This document shows, one piece after another, positions 36,247 to 45,710 of a DNA stretch of 64,000 nucleotides (within the stretch, counting starts at the first letter, position 1; the number at the start of each line of letters is the position of its first letter). The translations under genes were made by a program, and so were the position numbers. The stretch comes from CAVALG01 sp963630555 (GTDB lineage Bacteria > Bacillota > Clostridia > Oscillospirales > Acutalibacteraceae): contig CAVGND010000005.1 in NCBI GenBank assembly GCA_963630555.1, positions 9,412 through 73,411 on the forward strand, written 5' to 3'. The notes below the pieces were generated by a model. The model was not told the origin of the DNA. It saw nothing but the letters and a program-made list of their open reading frames with translations, and did not search any database.

Positions 36247-36417
36247 TTATTTCGCTTCAAAGGTAGCGCACTCGGTACCTTCGCAGCAGTCGGTGCATCC
36301 GGGGCCTACCGTTATGTGTCCGGCATGGCAGCAGTCGCTGCTGCTGTGGTATTTGCAGTTGCTTACCTTACAGGAAATGCCTTCGATTTTTTCGCAGTCT
36401 TTACAGTTATCAAACAT
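36247..36417 (-). CDS. DUF1540 cysteine-rich small protein
   Basis: A 56-residue minus-strand gene, easily missed because of its size. ATG at 36417 has AAGGAG 8 bases upstream. It contains ten cysteines, arranged NCKDCEK, SCKVSNCKYH, DCCHAGH, GCTDCCEG and TEC, with several His, as in the DUF1540 family. Such proteins likely bind a metal, but their role is unknown. It is convergent with thrC and shares a hairpin terminator with it. Confidence 0.85.
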   Translation of the reverse strand: MFDNCKDCEKIEGISCKVSNCKYHSSSDCCHAGHITVGPGCTDCCEGTECATFEAK

Positions 36418-36522
36418 TTCGGTTACTCCTTTTATTTGTTTTAGACGCTTTTCATCACGCCTTTATTATTATTCTCAAAACTTTAAAAAATATTATATTC
36501 TGTTTTAAAAAAGGGGAATGCA

Positions 36523-37209
36523 ATGTCACTGTTTGCAATATCCGATCTCCATTTGTCGCTTAATACCGATAAGAAAATGGATGTTTTCCGCGGATGGGAA
36601 AACTATGTGGAAAGAATTGAACAACAATGGAAAAAAATTGTCGGCGACGGAGATACGGTAGTTATTCCCGGCGATATATCGTGGGAACTCAAACTTGAAA
36701 ATACAATTGCGGATTTTAGTTTTCTGGAGTCGCTGCCGGGCAAAAAAGTGCTTTTAAAGGGCAACCACGATCTGTGGTGGTCAACACGCAATAAAATTGA
36801 TAATTTTTTTGCCGAAAACGGATTTAATTCTTTAAGTGTGGTTTATAATGACGCCGTAAATGTCGGTCGGTATGCCGTGTGCGGCAGCCGCGGCTGGTTT
36901 TACGACAGCGCCGAACCGGAGGAAAAAGTGGTTATGCGTGAGGTCGGCAGAATAGAAAGATCGGTGGGAGCTGCCCACAGTATGGGACTTGAACCTGTAT
37001 TTTTTCTGCATTATCCGCCCGTATATGCCGGCAGCGTATGCCGCCCGATTTTTGATAAAATCAAATCTTTGGGTATACAAACCGTCTATTACGGGCACAT
37101 TCACGGAAGCGGTTCGGGTCAGATAATAAATGAGTTTGAAGGCGTGAAACTAAAACTTGTGTCAGCCGATTATCTCGGATTTACCCCGTTTTTGATAGCA
37201 AAAGCCTGA
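36523..37209 (+). CDS. Calcineurin-like metallophosphoesterase (COG1768 type)
   Basis: This is a 228-residue cytoplasmic phosphohydrolase with the full two-metal motif set: FAISDLHLS, IPGDISWE, LKGNHDLWW, FLHYPPVY and YGHIHGSG. It matches the small predicted phosphohydrolase group COG1768. AAAGGGGAA upstream supports the ATG. The substrate is unknown. It sits alone before trigger factor. Confidence 0.88.
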   Translation: MSLFAISDLHLSLNTDKKMDVFRGWENYVERIEQQWKKIVGDGDTVVIPGDISWELKLENTIADFSFLESLPGKKVLLKGNHDLWWSTRNKIDNFFAENGFNSLSVVYNDAVNVGRYAVCGSRGWFYDSAEPEEKVVMREVGRIERSVGAAHSMGLEPVFFLHYPPVYAGSVCRPIFDKIKSLGIQTVYYGHIHGSGSGQIINEFEGVKLKLVSADYLGFTPFLIAKA

Positions 37210-37305
37210 AAACAGCAAAAAAATCTTATTTTTTTCAATTTAAGTGTAGAAAAATTGCTCTTAGTGTGATATAGTATTATGGATAATTTAATGGAGGTTA
37301 TTAAA

Positions 37306-38847
37306 ATGAGTTTAAAAGGGTCTAAAAAAGTTGAGACTAACCGCTATGAACTTGATATAACCGTAAGTGCGGAAGATTTCAACAAAGCGATTGACGAGGC
37401 TTACCGCAGGGAAGTCGGTAAAATTAATATTCAGGGATTCAGGAAGGGTAAAGCACCCAAAAAAATAATCGAAAAATTTTACGGTGAAAACGTTTTCTTT
37501 GAAGATGCGCTGAACATACTTTATCCCGACGCGGTTGAGGGCGCAATTGCAGAATCCGGTCTTGAATTTATCGAAGATAAAATTGATTTTGACCTTGTAT
37601 CAATGGATAAGGAAAACGGTGTTGAATTTAAAGTTGTGATAACCGTTAAACCCGAGGTAGAGATTGACGGTTATAAGGGTTTAAAGGCAGAACGCGTTAT
37701 CCCGAAGGTAACGGATGAGGAAGTTGATGCTGAAATTTCCCGTATGGCTGACCGTAACGCACGCGTTATAACAGTTGAGGACAGAGCTGCCGAGAACGGC
37801 GATATTGCCGACATAGATTTTGACGGATATGTTGACGGTAAGGCATTTGACGGCGGTAAAGCCGAGCACTATTCGCTCACATTGGGCTCGGGCGCATTTA
37901 TTCCCGGATTTGAAGATCAGATAGTCGGTCACAACGTAGGCGACGAATTTGACGTTAACGTTAAATTCCCCGAGGATTACAATGCGGAAGAACTCAAAGG
38001 CAAAGAAGCGGTATTTAAAGTTAAACTGCACGAAATAAAGAAACGCGAACTTCCCGAAATTGACGATGAGTTTGCAAAGGATGTCAGCGAGTTTGATACA
38101 ATAGCCGAATTTAAAGCCGATCTTAAGAAAAAGGCTGAGGAAAGAAAAGCGTCTGTTGCCGATGCGGACGCAGAGGATCAGATAGTTAAGCAACTTGCCG
38201 AACTTATTAAAGCGGAAATTCCGCAGGCTATGATTGACAAAAAGGCTGATCAGAGCGTTCAGGACTTCGGATACAAGTTGCAGATGCAGGGTATGGATCT
38301 TGAAACCTATATGAAATATACCGGCTCAACAGTAGCGGATCTTAAGAAAAACCTTATGCCGCAGGCAGAAATGCAGGTTAAAATAAGGCTTGCGCTTGAA
38401 AAAATAGCCGCACTTGAGAAACTGAGTGTTTCGGAGGATGATGTCAACGCAGAGTATGAAAAACTTGCGTCGCAATATTCAATGAAATCCGAAGATATTA
38501 AGAAATATATTCCGTCATCGGAACTTGAAAAAGATCTGCTTGTTTCAAAAGCACTTGAATTTGTTAAGGCGGAGGCTGACATTGCCGATGTTGAAGCAAA
38601 GAGTGAGGAAAAAACCGCGAAAGCGGCTAAAAAACCTGCCGCAAAGAAAACAGCGACCAAATCAACTGCCTCTAAATCTACATCTGCAAAGAAAACGGCA
38701 ACCGAAAAAACAGCAGAGTCAACAACCGAGAAAAAAGAACCGGCTAAGAAAACCGCCGCGAAAACCGGCACATCTAAAACAACTGCTGCTAAATCGACCG
38801 CAAAAAAAGCGGCAACAAAAACAAAAAAGGCCGATGAGACCAAATAA
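37306..38847 (+). CDS. tig: Trigger factor with a lysine-rich C-terminal tail
   Basis: This ribosome-bound chaperone and prolyl isomerase meets nascent chains at the exit tunnel. It has the N-terminal ribosome-binding domain with the signature GFRKGKAPKKIIE, an FKBP-type isomerase domain (about residues 150-245), and the helical C-terminal chaperone domain, up to about residue 420. The total of 513 residues exceeds the usual 430 because of a tail (about 430-513) made almost only of Lys, Ala, Thr and Ser, about 30% Lys, like a histone H1 tail. The ATG at 37306 has GGAGG upstream. clpP and clpX follow, the standard order. Confidence 0.96.
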   Translation: MSLKGSKKVETNRYELDITVSAEDFNKAIDEAYRREVGKINIQGFRKGKAPKKIIEKFYGENVFFEDALNILYPDAVEGAIAESGLEFIEDKIDFDLVSMDKENGVEFKVVITVKPEVEIDGYKGLKAERVIPKVTDEEVDAEISRMADRNARVITVEDRAAENGDIADIDFDGYVDGKAFDGGKAEHYSLTLGSGAFIPGFEDQIVGHNVGDEFDVNVKFPEDYNAEELKGKEAVFKVKLHEIKKRELPEIDDEFAKDVSEFDTIAEFKADLKKKAEERKASVADADAEDQIVKQLAELIKAEIPQAMIDKKADQSVQDFGYKLQMQGMDLETYMKYTGSTVADLKKNLMPQAEMQVKIRLALEKIAALEKLSVSEDDVNAEYEKLASQYSMKSEDIKKYIPSSELEKDLLVSKALEFVKAEADIADVEAKSEEKTAKAAKKPAAKKTATKSTASKSTSAKKTATEKTAESTTEKKEPAKKTAAKTGTSKTTAAKSTAKKAATKTKKADETK

Positions 38848-38900
38848 ACCTGCACTTTGGCGTTTATATTTAGAATTATCGGTTCATAATATTTAAAAAA

Positions 38901-38930
38901 TAGGGTGGGCAGATATTTCTTCCCACCCTA
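38901..38930 (+). terminator. Hairpin between tig and clpP
   Basis: TAGGGTGGG (38901-38909) pairs with CCCACCCTA (38922-38930). There is no T tract after it on the plus strand, so it may be a partial terminator. Confidence 0.5.
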
Positions 38931-38970
38931 ATATAACGGTTTACCGAAATAAAATGAGGAGGCAATAATT

Positions 38971-39561
38971 ATGAATATGAATTTAGTGCCGTATGTTATT
39001 GAACAAACAAGCAGGGGCGAGCGTTCCTATGATATTTTTTCAAGACTGCTCAATGACCGTATAATTATGCTGCACGACCAGGTTGATAACGCTTCCGCGA
39101 GTCTTATCATTGCTCAACTTTTGTATCTTGAGGGAAAGGATCCGGAAAAAGATATTTATTTCTATATCAACAGTCCGGGCGGTTCCGTAAGCGCCGGTAT
39201 GGCGATTTATGATACAATGAAGTATATTAAGTGTGATGTCAGCACGATATGCGTCGGCATGGCGGCAAGTATGGGTGCTTTTCTTCTCGCCGCAGGCGAA
39301 AAAGGTAAAAGATATGCCCTGCCTAACAGCGAAATTATGATTCATCAACCGCTCGGACAGGCGGAAGGTCAGGCTACGGATATTCTTATCCATGCCAATC
39401 ATATTAAAAAAATCCGCGAAACAATAAATAATATATTGGCTGACGCTACCGGCAAGCCGCTTGAGGTTATTGAACGCGATACGGATCGGGATAATTTTAT
39501 GTCGGCTGACGAAGCGTGCGAATACGGTCTTATAGATAAAGTTATTACCAACAGAGAATAA
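38971..39561 (+). CDS. clpP: ATP-dependent Clp protease proteolytic subunit
   Basis: This serine protease forms the tetradecameric chamber used by ClpX or ClpC. It is 196 residues. The catalytic triad is the Ser in GMAASMGAF, His in IMIHQPLG and Asp in ERDTDRDNF. The N-terminus [22 protein letters not shown] is typical. The ATG at 38971 follows GAGGAGG by about 8 bases. clpX starts 15 bases after the stop. Confidence 0.98.
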   Translation: MNMNLVPYVIEQTSRGERSYDIFSRLLNDRIIMLHDQVDNASASLIIAQLLYLEGKDPEKDIYFYINSPGGSVSAGMAIYDTMKYIKCDVSTICVGMAASMGAFLLAAGEKGKRYALPNSEIMIHQPLGQAEGQATDILIHANHIKKIRETINNILADATGKPLEVIERDTDRDNFMSADEACEYGLIDKVITNRE

Positions 39562-39575
39562 GGGGCTGATATTTA

Positions 39576-40835
39576 ATGCCGAATAACAAGGATAACAGCA
39601 AAGAAATGCGCTGCTCATTTTGCGGAAGAATGCATTATGAAGTTGAACATTTCATTTCCGGAATAGACGCGTATATTTGCGATGAGTGTGTTGAAGTATG
39701 CCATTCGCTGATAACCGAAAAACCGTCGGATAAGAAAAAAAGCAGTAAAAAAGAGGAGTTTAAACTTCCAAAACCGGCTGAAATAAAAGAATATCTGGAC
39801 AAGTATGTTATAGGTCAGGACGAAGCAAAAATCGCGCTCAGCGTAGCCGTGTATAACCACTATAAAAGGGTGTTTTACAATGGCGACAGCGATGTTGAAA
39901 TCGGAAAAAGTAATATTTTAATGCTCGGCCCTACAGGTGTGGGCAAAACTTTGCTTGCCGAAACACTTGCCCGCTTTCTTGATATCCCGATTGCAATAAC
40001 CGATGCCACCACATTGACCGAAGCAGGTTATGTGGGCGAAGATGTTGAAAATATTCTGCTGCGCCTTATACAGGCAGCCGATTTTGATGTTGAAAAAGCG
40101 GAACACGGTATAATTTATGTTGACGAGATTGATAAAATAGCAAGAAAATCGGAGAACACATCTATCACCCGTGATGTAAGCGGAGAGGGTGTTCAGCAGG
40201 CACTCCTTAAAATTCTTGAAGGTACTGTTTCAAATGTTCCGCCGCAGGGCGGAAGAAAACATCCGCAGCAGGAATTTATACAAATCAATACAAAGAATAT
40301 CCTGTTTATATGTGCCGGCGCATTCGACGGTATTGAGCAGATTATCGGCCGACGCATCAATAAAAACAGCGGTGTAGGATTTGGGGCGGAGGTTAAATCC
40401 AAACGCCAGATAGAGGAAGAAAACATCCTTGAAAAGGCAACGCACCGTGATCTTACAAAATATGGGCTTATACCCGAACTTGTAGGCAGACTTCCGGTTG
40501 TTACAACCCTTTCCCCCATGACCGTAGATATGCTTGCAAAAATCATGACCGACCCCAAAAATTCTATAATAAATCAGTATAAGGAACTTTTCAGAATGGA
40601 TGGCGTAAAACTTGAATTCAAGCCTGACGCTATCCGTGAAATTGCAGAACTGACCATAAAACGCAAAACCGGCGCAAGAGGTTTACGCTCAATTATTGAG
40701 GGTGTTTTGGGGCCGCTTATGTTTGAAATTCCTTCCGACGATACCGTAAGCAGTGTTCTGATAACTGCCGAAACGGTTAACGGTACGGGTAAACCTAAAA
40801 TAACAAGAAAAACGGGTGAGAAGGAAACGGCATAG
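39576..40835 (+). CDS. clpX: ATP-dependent Clp protease ATP-binding subunit ClpX
   Basis: This AAA+ unfoldase feeds substrates to ClpP. It is 419 residues. An N-terminal C4 zinc-binding domain ([17 protein letters not shown], then CDEC) precedes Walker A GPTGVGKT, the pore loop GYVGEDVE, Walker [11 protein letters not shown] and the sensor-2 motif KTGARGLRS. It lies directly after clpP, so both are coexpressed. Confidence 0.98.
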   Translation: MPNNKDNSKEMRCSFCGRMHYEVEHFISGIDAYICDECVEVCHSLITEKPSDKKKSSKKEEFKLPKPAEIKEYLDKYVIGQDEAKIALSVAVYNHYKRVFYNGDSDVEIGKSNILMLGPTGVGKTLLAETLARFLDIPIAITDATTLTEAGYVGEDVENILLRLIQAADFDVEKAEHGIIYVDEIDKIARKSENTSITRDVSGEGVQQALLKILEGTVSNVPPQGGRKHPQQEFIQINTKNILFICAGAFDGIEQIIGRRINKNSGVGFGAEVKSKRQIEEENILEKATHRDLTKYGLIPELVGRLPVVTTLSPMTVDMLAKIMTDPKNSIINQYKELFRMDGVKLEFKPDAIREIAELTIKRKTGARGLRSIIEGVLGPLMFEIPSDDTVSSVLITAETVNGTGKPKITRKTGEKETA

Positions 40836-41239
40836 TTTACGGATTGTAATATAGCCGAAAACCACGTTTTTTGTGTGCCCTCACAAGTTGTGAGGGCTTG
40901 CGGTTGACGGCAGTCAGAGCGCTGAAGGTAAGCATAAATCCGCTTGCCTTTGCCTGACTGCCGTTAATCTTTTGTCGGCAGCACGTCCTCGGCATTCTCG
41001 CCGTAGGAAACAGGAAAGGGCTGTACAAACTTGCATTTGGCGGCTTTTAATGTCTATCCGTCAACTACCGGAATTCTCAAAGTTCATGGTTCCGCCTGAC
41101 GGCTGATTTTTGTAAGTTTTTTCTTTCCGCTATGTTCCGATTCAAAGCTTAGAAAAATCATATGCCGTACTTTGGTTTTATTTTTTGCTAAAATGAGTCA
41201 CATCTATTTATATCGCAAATAAAAAATTAAAAAAATCCT
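40836..41239. other. Gene-free spacer with stem-loops, probable clpX terminators
   Basis: I see no gene here. Hairpins are GCCCTCAC/GTGAGGGC (40878-40898), a nested stem with arms ACGGCAGTCAG (40908-40918) and CTGACTGCCGT (40955-40965) and an inner AAGGTAAGC/GCTTGCCTT pair, and a weaker CCGTCA-CGGAA / TTCCG-TGACGG stem (about 41059-41104) followed by TGATTTTTG. The last 100 bases are AT-rich and lead into the acn promoter. Confidence 0.5.
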
Positions 41240-41257
41240 TGTGAATAAATTGACAAT
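41240..41257 (+). promoter_or_regulatory. Candidate Rex operator over the acn promoter
   Basis: TTGTGAATAAATTGACAA fits the known Rex operator TTGTGAA-N4-TTCACAA with one mismatch in the right half. It covers the -35 hexamer of the acn-icd-rex promoter, so a bound repressor would block polymerase. Rex itself is the third gene of the operon. Confidence 0.7.
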
Positions 41258-41279
41258 CAGGCGGTTTTAGTGCATAATA
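41251..41279 (+). promoter_or_regulatory. Promoter of acn-icd-rex
   Basis: TTGACA at 41251-41256 and CATAAT at 41274-41279 with a 17-base spacer, 32 bases before the acn ATG. Confidence 0.7.
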
Positions 41280-41311
41280 GACTATATATAAATGAGAGAG
41301 GATGAAGCATA

Positions 41312-43246
41312 ATGGGAATGACAATAGCACAGAAAATAATCAAATCCCATTTGGTAGACGGCGAAATGATCGTCGGCAGCACCATTGGCCTTAAAATTGA
41401 CCAGACCCTTACACAGGATGCAACGGGTACAATGGCATATCTGGAATTTGAGGCAATGGGTGTGGACAGGGTTAAAACCGAAAAATCGGTTGCTTACATA
41501 GACCATAACACTCTGCAAAACGGGTTTGAAAATGCGGACGATCACAGGTTTATACAGTCCGTATGTAAAAAACACGGCATTTATTATTCGCATCCCGGTA
41601 ACGGCATATGCCATCAGGTACACCTTGAGCGCTTCGGCATACCCGGCAAGACCTTAATAGGGTCGGACTCTCATACTCCTACAGGCGGCGGCATAGGTAT
41701 GCTGGCAATGGGCGCGGGAGGAATGGATGTCGCCGTTGCTATGGGCGGCGGTGCTTACTATATTCCGATGCCCGGTATGATACGGGTAAATCTTAAAGGC
41801 AAACTCCGCACGGGCGTTGCCGCAAAGGATATTATACTTGAAGTTTTGCGTATACTGTCGGTTAAAGGTGGTGTCGGATATATTGTTGAATATGCAGGGG
41901 AGGGCGTTGCGACGCTTTCGGTTCCCGAACGCGCCACAATAACAAATATGGGTGCCGAACTCGGCGCAACCACTTCAATTTTTCCGTCTGACGAAGTAAC
42001 TGCAAAATTCCTTGAAGCGCAGGGGCGCGCGGCTGACTTTGTTCCGCTTTCAAGCGACGCCGACGCGGTTTACGACAAGGAAATAGAAATCAACCTTTCC
42101 GAGTTACAGCCGCTTGCGGCAATGCCGCATATGCCCGATAATGTTAAATCGGTGTCCGACATAGGCAAAATAAAGGTTGACCAGGTACTTATCGGCAGCT
42201 GCACCAATTCCTCGCTTTTCGATATGCTTAAAGTTGCCGAAATCTTAAAGGGAAAAACTGTATGCCCCGATGTTTCGGTTGCCATTGCGCCCGGTTCAAA
42301 ACAGGTGTTTAATATGCTTGCCGATTGCGGTGCGCTTTCAGACCTTATTGCAGCAGGCGCGCGTATACTTGAATGTGCCTGCGGACCCTGCATAGGTATG
42401 GGGCAGTCGCCTAATTCGGGCGGTGTTTCGCTCAGGACGTTTAACCGCAACTTTGAGGGGCGTTCGGGAACTGCCGACGCAGGTATTTACCTCGTCAGCC
42501 CCGAAACCGCAGCTGTCAGTGCTCTTACCGGTTATTTGACCGATCCGACAACCGCAGGCCTTGATTTCAGCGGTGTGGTTATGCCGCAAAAATTCCTTAT
42601 TAACGATAATATGGTGGACGCTCCGGCACCTGCCGATGAGGCCGACAAGGTTGCAATTTTGCGCGGCCCCAATATTAAGCCTTTCCCGAAGACCGAGCCG
42701 CTGGCTGACGGTATAGAGGCACAGGTACTGCTTAAAGTCGGCGATAATATAACAACCGACCATATTATGCCGGCAGGCGCAAAAATTCTGCCGCTTCGCT
42801 CAAATATCCCGAAAATTTCGGAATATTGCTTCACAAGATGCGATGAAGATTTTCCGTCAAATTGTAAAAAAGCAGGCAAAGGCATTATTATAGGCGGCGA
42901 AAATTACGGTCAGGGCTCATCGCGCGAGCATGCTGCGCTGGCTCCGCTTTACCTCGGCATAAAGGCGGTTATTGTTAAAAGCTTTGCGCGTATACACGTT
43001 GCAAACCTTATAAACGCGGGCATTGTTCCGCTCACATTCAAAAATCCTGCGGATTACGAGCGTATAAATAAATGGGATAAACTCTCCCTGCCGAATATCA
43101 AAGCAGAAATAAAGGCGGGCGGCGACATTACGCTTACCGATAAAACAACAGGCGATAGCATCCTGCTTACCCCCGTGCTTTCGGGCAGAAGCAAAGATAT
43201 ATTGCTTGCCGGCGGACTTCTTGATTACACCGCCAAAAAATCATAA
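41312..43246 (+). CDS. acn: Aconitate hydratase, clostridial type
   Basis: This [4Fe-4S] enzyme isomerises citrate to isocitrate. At 644 residues it matches the shorter clostridial aconitase type (TIGR01342) rather than the 890-residue AcnA. Cluster cysteines are in IGSCTNSSLFD and ECACGPCIGMG, with GGVSLRTFNRNFEGRSG typical of the family. The C-terminal swivel domain has GGENYGQGSSREHAA. GAGAGGATG upstream marks the start. With icd next, it forms the oxidative half of a partial TCA cycle leading to 2-oxoglutarate for glutamate. Confidence 0.95.
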   Translation: MGMTIAQKIIKSHLVDGEMIVGSTIGLKIDQTLTQDATGTMAYLEFEAMGVDRVKTEKSVAYIDHNTLQNGFENADDHRFIQSVCKKHGIYYSHPGNGICHQVHLERFGIPGKTLIGSDSHTPTGGGIGMLAMGAGGMDVAVAMGGGAYYIPMPGMIRVNLKGKLRTGVAAKDIILEVLRILSVKGGVGYIVEYAGEGVATLSVPERATITNMGAELGATTSIFPSDEVTAKFLEAQGRAADFVPLSSDADAVYDKEIEINLSELQPLAAMPHMPDNVKSVSDIGKIKVDQVLIGSCTNSSLFDMLKVAEILKGKTVCPDVSVAIAPGSKQVFNMLADCGALSDLIAAGARILECACGPCIGMGQSPNSGGVSLRTFNRNFEGRSGTADAGIYLVSPETAAVSALTGYLTDPTTAGLDFSGVVMPQKFLINDNMVDAPAPADEADKVAILRGPNIKPFPKTEPLADGIEAQVLLKVGDNITTDHIMPAGAKILPLRSNIPKISEYCFTRCDEDFPSNCKKAGKGIIIGGENYGQGSSREHAALAPLYLGIKAVIVKSFARIHVANLINAGIVPLTFKNPADYERINKWDKLSLPNIKAEIKAGGDITLTDKTTGDSILLTPVLSGRSKDILLAGGLLDYTAKKS

Positions 43247-43305
43247 TACACGGGGCGGCGGGGGTTAATTTCCGCTTGCCGCAAGAAAGGTTGAGGTGAC
43301 TTATA

Positions 43306-44475
43306 ATGTCAGAACAGTATGTTAAAGACGCGGTTGCAAAGTTTGAACAGTTGGTTCGCGAACAGCAGGCACGCGCAGAAAAAATCAAATCCGAAAAAGA
43401 ATTTGTCGACTACGACAAATTGGACAAAATAATAGTTGGGGTTTGCGGCGGCGACGGAATCGGCCCAGTAATAACAAATGAGTCTGCCACGGTGCTCAAA
43501 TTCCTGCTTGCCGATGAGGTTGCGGCAGGTAAAATAGAGTTCAGAAATATTGACGGACTTACAATCGAAAACCGCGTTGCGGCAGGCAAGGCGATCCCCG
43601 ATGATGTTATGGATGAACTTAAAAAATGTCATGTTATATTAAAAGGCCCGACAACAACTCCGCGTGCGGGCGACCCGTGGCCGAATATCGAAAGCGCCAA
43701 TGTTGCTATGCGTAAAGAACTTGATCTTTTCTGCAACCTTCGCCCAGTAAGAGTTCCGGAGCAAGGAATAGACTGGACATTTTTCCGTGAAAACACGGAG
43801 GGCAGTTATGCCGTAGGTTCGAAGGGGATTAATATAACCGATGACCTCGCAATGGACTTTACCGTTACAACGACCGAGGGATGCGAGAGAATTGCGCGCC
43901 TTGCTTACGAATATGCGAGAAAGAACAAGAAAGAGCGTGTTTCAATAATAACCAAGGCAAATATTGTTAAAACGACCGACGGCAAGTTCTTAAAAATCTG
44001 TCAGGAAATCGGCAAGGAATATCCCGAAATAACAACTGACGACTGGTACATTGATATAACAACCGCAAAACTTATCGATGAAAAGCGCCGCAGAGATTTC
44101 AAGGTCTTTATTCTCCCGAACCTTTACGGCGATATCATAACCGATGAGGCGGCTGAATTCCAGGGCGGCGTAGGTACCGCGGGCAGTGCAAATATAGGAA
44201 AAAAATACGCAATGTTTGAGGCTATCCACGGCTCGGCTCCCCGTATGGTTGCCGAGGGCAGAGATAAGTATGCCGACCCGTGCTCAATGCTCAGGGCGTC
44301 CGTAATGCTGCTTTCACACATCGGAAAACAGACCGAAGCCGACCTGCTTGAAAAAGCGCTTGACATCTGTATGTTTACCGAAAAGAAAATGGCGACGACC
44401 GGACGCGATACCGGATGCACCTGCGAAGAGTTCGGTGCATATGTAATGGATACCGTTAAAAAACTTAAAAAATAA
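43306..44475 (+). CDS. icd: Isocitrate dehydrogenase family protein
   Basis: This enzyme oxidises and decarboxylates isocitrate to 2-oxoglutarate. It is 389 residues. It has GVCGGDGIGPVI after an N-terminal helical extension, RKELDLFCNLRPV, FRENTEGSYAVG and the metal-binding NLYGDIITDEAAEFQGGVGTAGS. Isopropylmalate dehydrogenase is the alternative within the superfamily, but pairing with aconitase favours isocitrate. NAD or NADP preference is not clear to me from the motifs. rex follows 19 bases later. Confidence 0.9.
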   Translation: MSEQYVKDAVAKFEQLVREQQARAEKIKSEKEFVDYDKLDKIIVGVCGGDGIGPVITNESATVLKFLLADEVAAGKIEFRNIDGLTIENRVAAGKAIPDDVMDELKKCHVILKGPTTTPRAGDPWPNIESANVAMRKELDLFCNLRPVRVPEQGIDWTFFRENTEGSYAVGSKGINITDDLAMDFTVTTTEGCERIARLAYEYARKNKKERVSIITKANIVKTTDGKFLKICQEIGKEYPEITTDDWYIDITTAKLIDEKRRRDFKVFILPNLYGDIITDEAAEFQGGVGTAGSANIGKKYAMFEAIHGSAPRMVAEGRDKYADPCSMLRASVMLLSHIGKQTEADLLEKALDICMFTEKKMATTGRDTGCTCEEFGAYVMDTVKKLKK

Positions 44476-44494
44476 TTATTAATCGGTGAAAACT

Positions 44495-45148
44495 ATGAGT
44501 ACATCAAAAGTTTCAACCTCGGTATTAAAAAGGCTGCCGAGATACTATCGTTTTTTGGGCGAACTGAAGGATATGGGAACAGAGAGGATATCATCATCGG
44601 AACTGTCTAAAAAGATGGGATTGACCGCAAGCCAGATACGGCAGGATTTTAACTGCTTCGGCGGCTTCGGTCAGCAGGGATACGGCTATAATGTCAGACA
44701 ACTGCACAGGGAAATAGGTTTGATATTAGGCCTTTACGATGTTAAAAAAATAGTGCTCATAGGCGCAGGTAATCTCGGGCGTGCGGTTGCCGAGCAAATG
44801 GATCTCAAAGAACGCGGATTTAAGCCGGTCGGTATATTTGATAAAAAAGAGTCCATAGTCGGTCAGATGATAGCCGGAATACCTGTAATGAGCATAGAAA
44901 AACTTGATGATTTTTGCCGCGAGAATCACCCTGTTGCCGCTATCCTTTGCGTGCCTAAAGATGCTGCGGCCCAAATTGCAGAGCAGTTGGTGAAGTTGGG
45001 TATAAAGGGTATATGGAATTTCAGCCACTATGATATTTCGATGAAATATCCGCATATAGCGGTTGAGAATGTTCATTTAAGTGACAGTCTTATGTCGCTG
45101 TGCTATAAAATAACGCATATCGGCGAAGACGGCGAAGAAGGGGCGTGA
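44495..45148 (+). CDS. rex: Redox-sensing transcriptional repressor Rex
   Basis: This repressor senses the NADH/NAD+ ratio and releases DNA when NADH is high. It is 217 residues. The N-terminal winged helix contains LPRYYRFLGELKDMG and LTASQIRQDFNCFGGFGQQGYGYNV, the DNA-reading region. The Rossmann domain starts VLIGAGNLGRAV. I take the ATG at 44495; a GTG at 44486 is in frame. Its place in an operon whose promoter carries a Rex-like operator suggests autoregulation and redox control of the TCA genes. Confidence 0.96.
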   Translation: MSTSKVSTSVLKRLPRYYRFLGELKDMGTERISSSELSKKMGLTASQIRQDFNCFGGFGQQGYGYNVRQLHREIGLILGLYDVKKIVLIGAGNLGRAVAEQMDLKERGFKPVGIFDKKESIVGQMIAGIPVMSIEKLDDFCRENHPVAAILCVPKDAAAQIAEQLVKLGIKGIWNFSHYDISMKYPHIAVENVHLSDSLMSLCYKITHIGEDGEEGA

Positions 45149-45153
45149 CCCAT

Positions 45154-45612
45154 ATGCGTATACTTGTTATAAACGGGCCGAACCTTAATATGTTGGGCAT
45201 AAGAGAACCCGATATTTACGGAAAAACTTCCTATGCAGACCTTGTTGATATTATAAATTCAAAGGCGGCTGAGTCTGATGTTTCGGTTGAAATTTATCAG
45301 TCAAATCACGAGGGTGATATTGTAGATAAAATCCAGTCGGCGTATGGCAGGTTTGACGGAATAATAATTAATCCTGCAGCATATACACATACAAGTGTTG
45401 CAATACTTGACGCGCTTAAAGCGGTGGCGTTGCCTGCGGTGGAGGTGCATATTTCCGAAGTGTCCGCGCGCGAGCCGTTCAGAAGCATTTCATATACAGG
45501 GCTCGCATGCGAAAAAACCATAGCCGGCAAAGGGATAAACGGGTATTTAACGGCAATGGATTATTTAATTTCCAAGTTGGGCAAAATTACTCTTGACAAA
45601 CCAACGGTATGA
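45154..45612 (+). CDS. aroQ: 3-dehydroquinate dehydratase, type II
   Basis: This shikimate-pathway enzyme dehydrates 3-dehydroquinate. It is 152 residues, the usual length. Motifs are INGPNLNMLGIREPDIYG, the catalytic Tyr-bearing lid nearby, NPAAYTHTSVA and EVHISEVSAREPFR. AAGGGG upstream supports the ATG at 45154, five bases after rex. It is likely read through from the acn promoter. Its 3' end contains the acpP promoter. Confidence 0.97.
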   Translation: MRILVINGPNLNMLGIREPDIYGKTSYADLVDIINSKAAESDVSVEIYQSNHEGDIVDKIQSAYGRFDGIIINPAAYTHTSVAILDALKAVALPAVEVHISEVSAREPFRSISYTGLACEKTIAGKGINGYLTAMDYLISKLGKITLDKPTV

Positions 45613-45621
45613 TATTATATT
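45593..45621 (+). promoter_or_regulatory. Promoter of acpP inside the end of aroQ
   Basis: TTGACA at 45593-45598 and TATATT at 45616-45621 with a 17-base spacer. The -35 and spacer overlap the last aroQ codons. The leader of about 85 bases has no clear gene. Confidence 0.6.
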
Positions 45622-45710
45622 AATATGTGTCGCAACGATTTCGGTGCTTTGTGCCGGAAATTCAGCGGATTACAGTATTCTCAGTTTTTTTGAGGGGGGT
45701 ATAAAGTAAA

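Noticed and set aside
38307..38855. Minus-strand frame opposite the trigger factor tail
   Set aside because: It is the reverse reading of a Lys/Ala/Thr-rich repeat region and gives a Val/Phe/Ser-biased shadow.
40837..41028. Minus-strand frame of 63 codons in the clpX-acn spacer
   Set aside because: It coincides with the stem-loops and has no ribosome site or recognisable composition.
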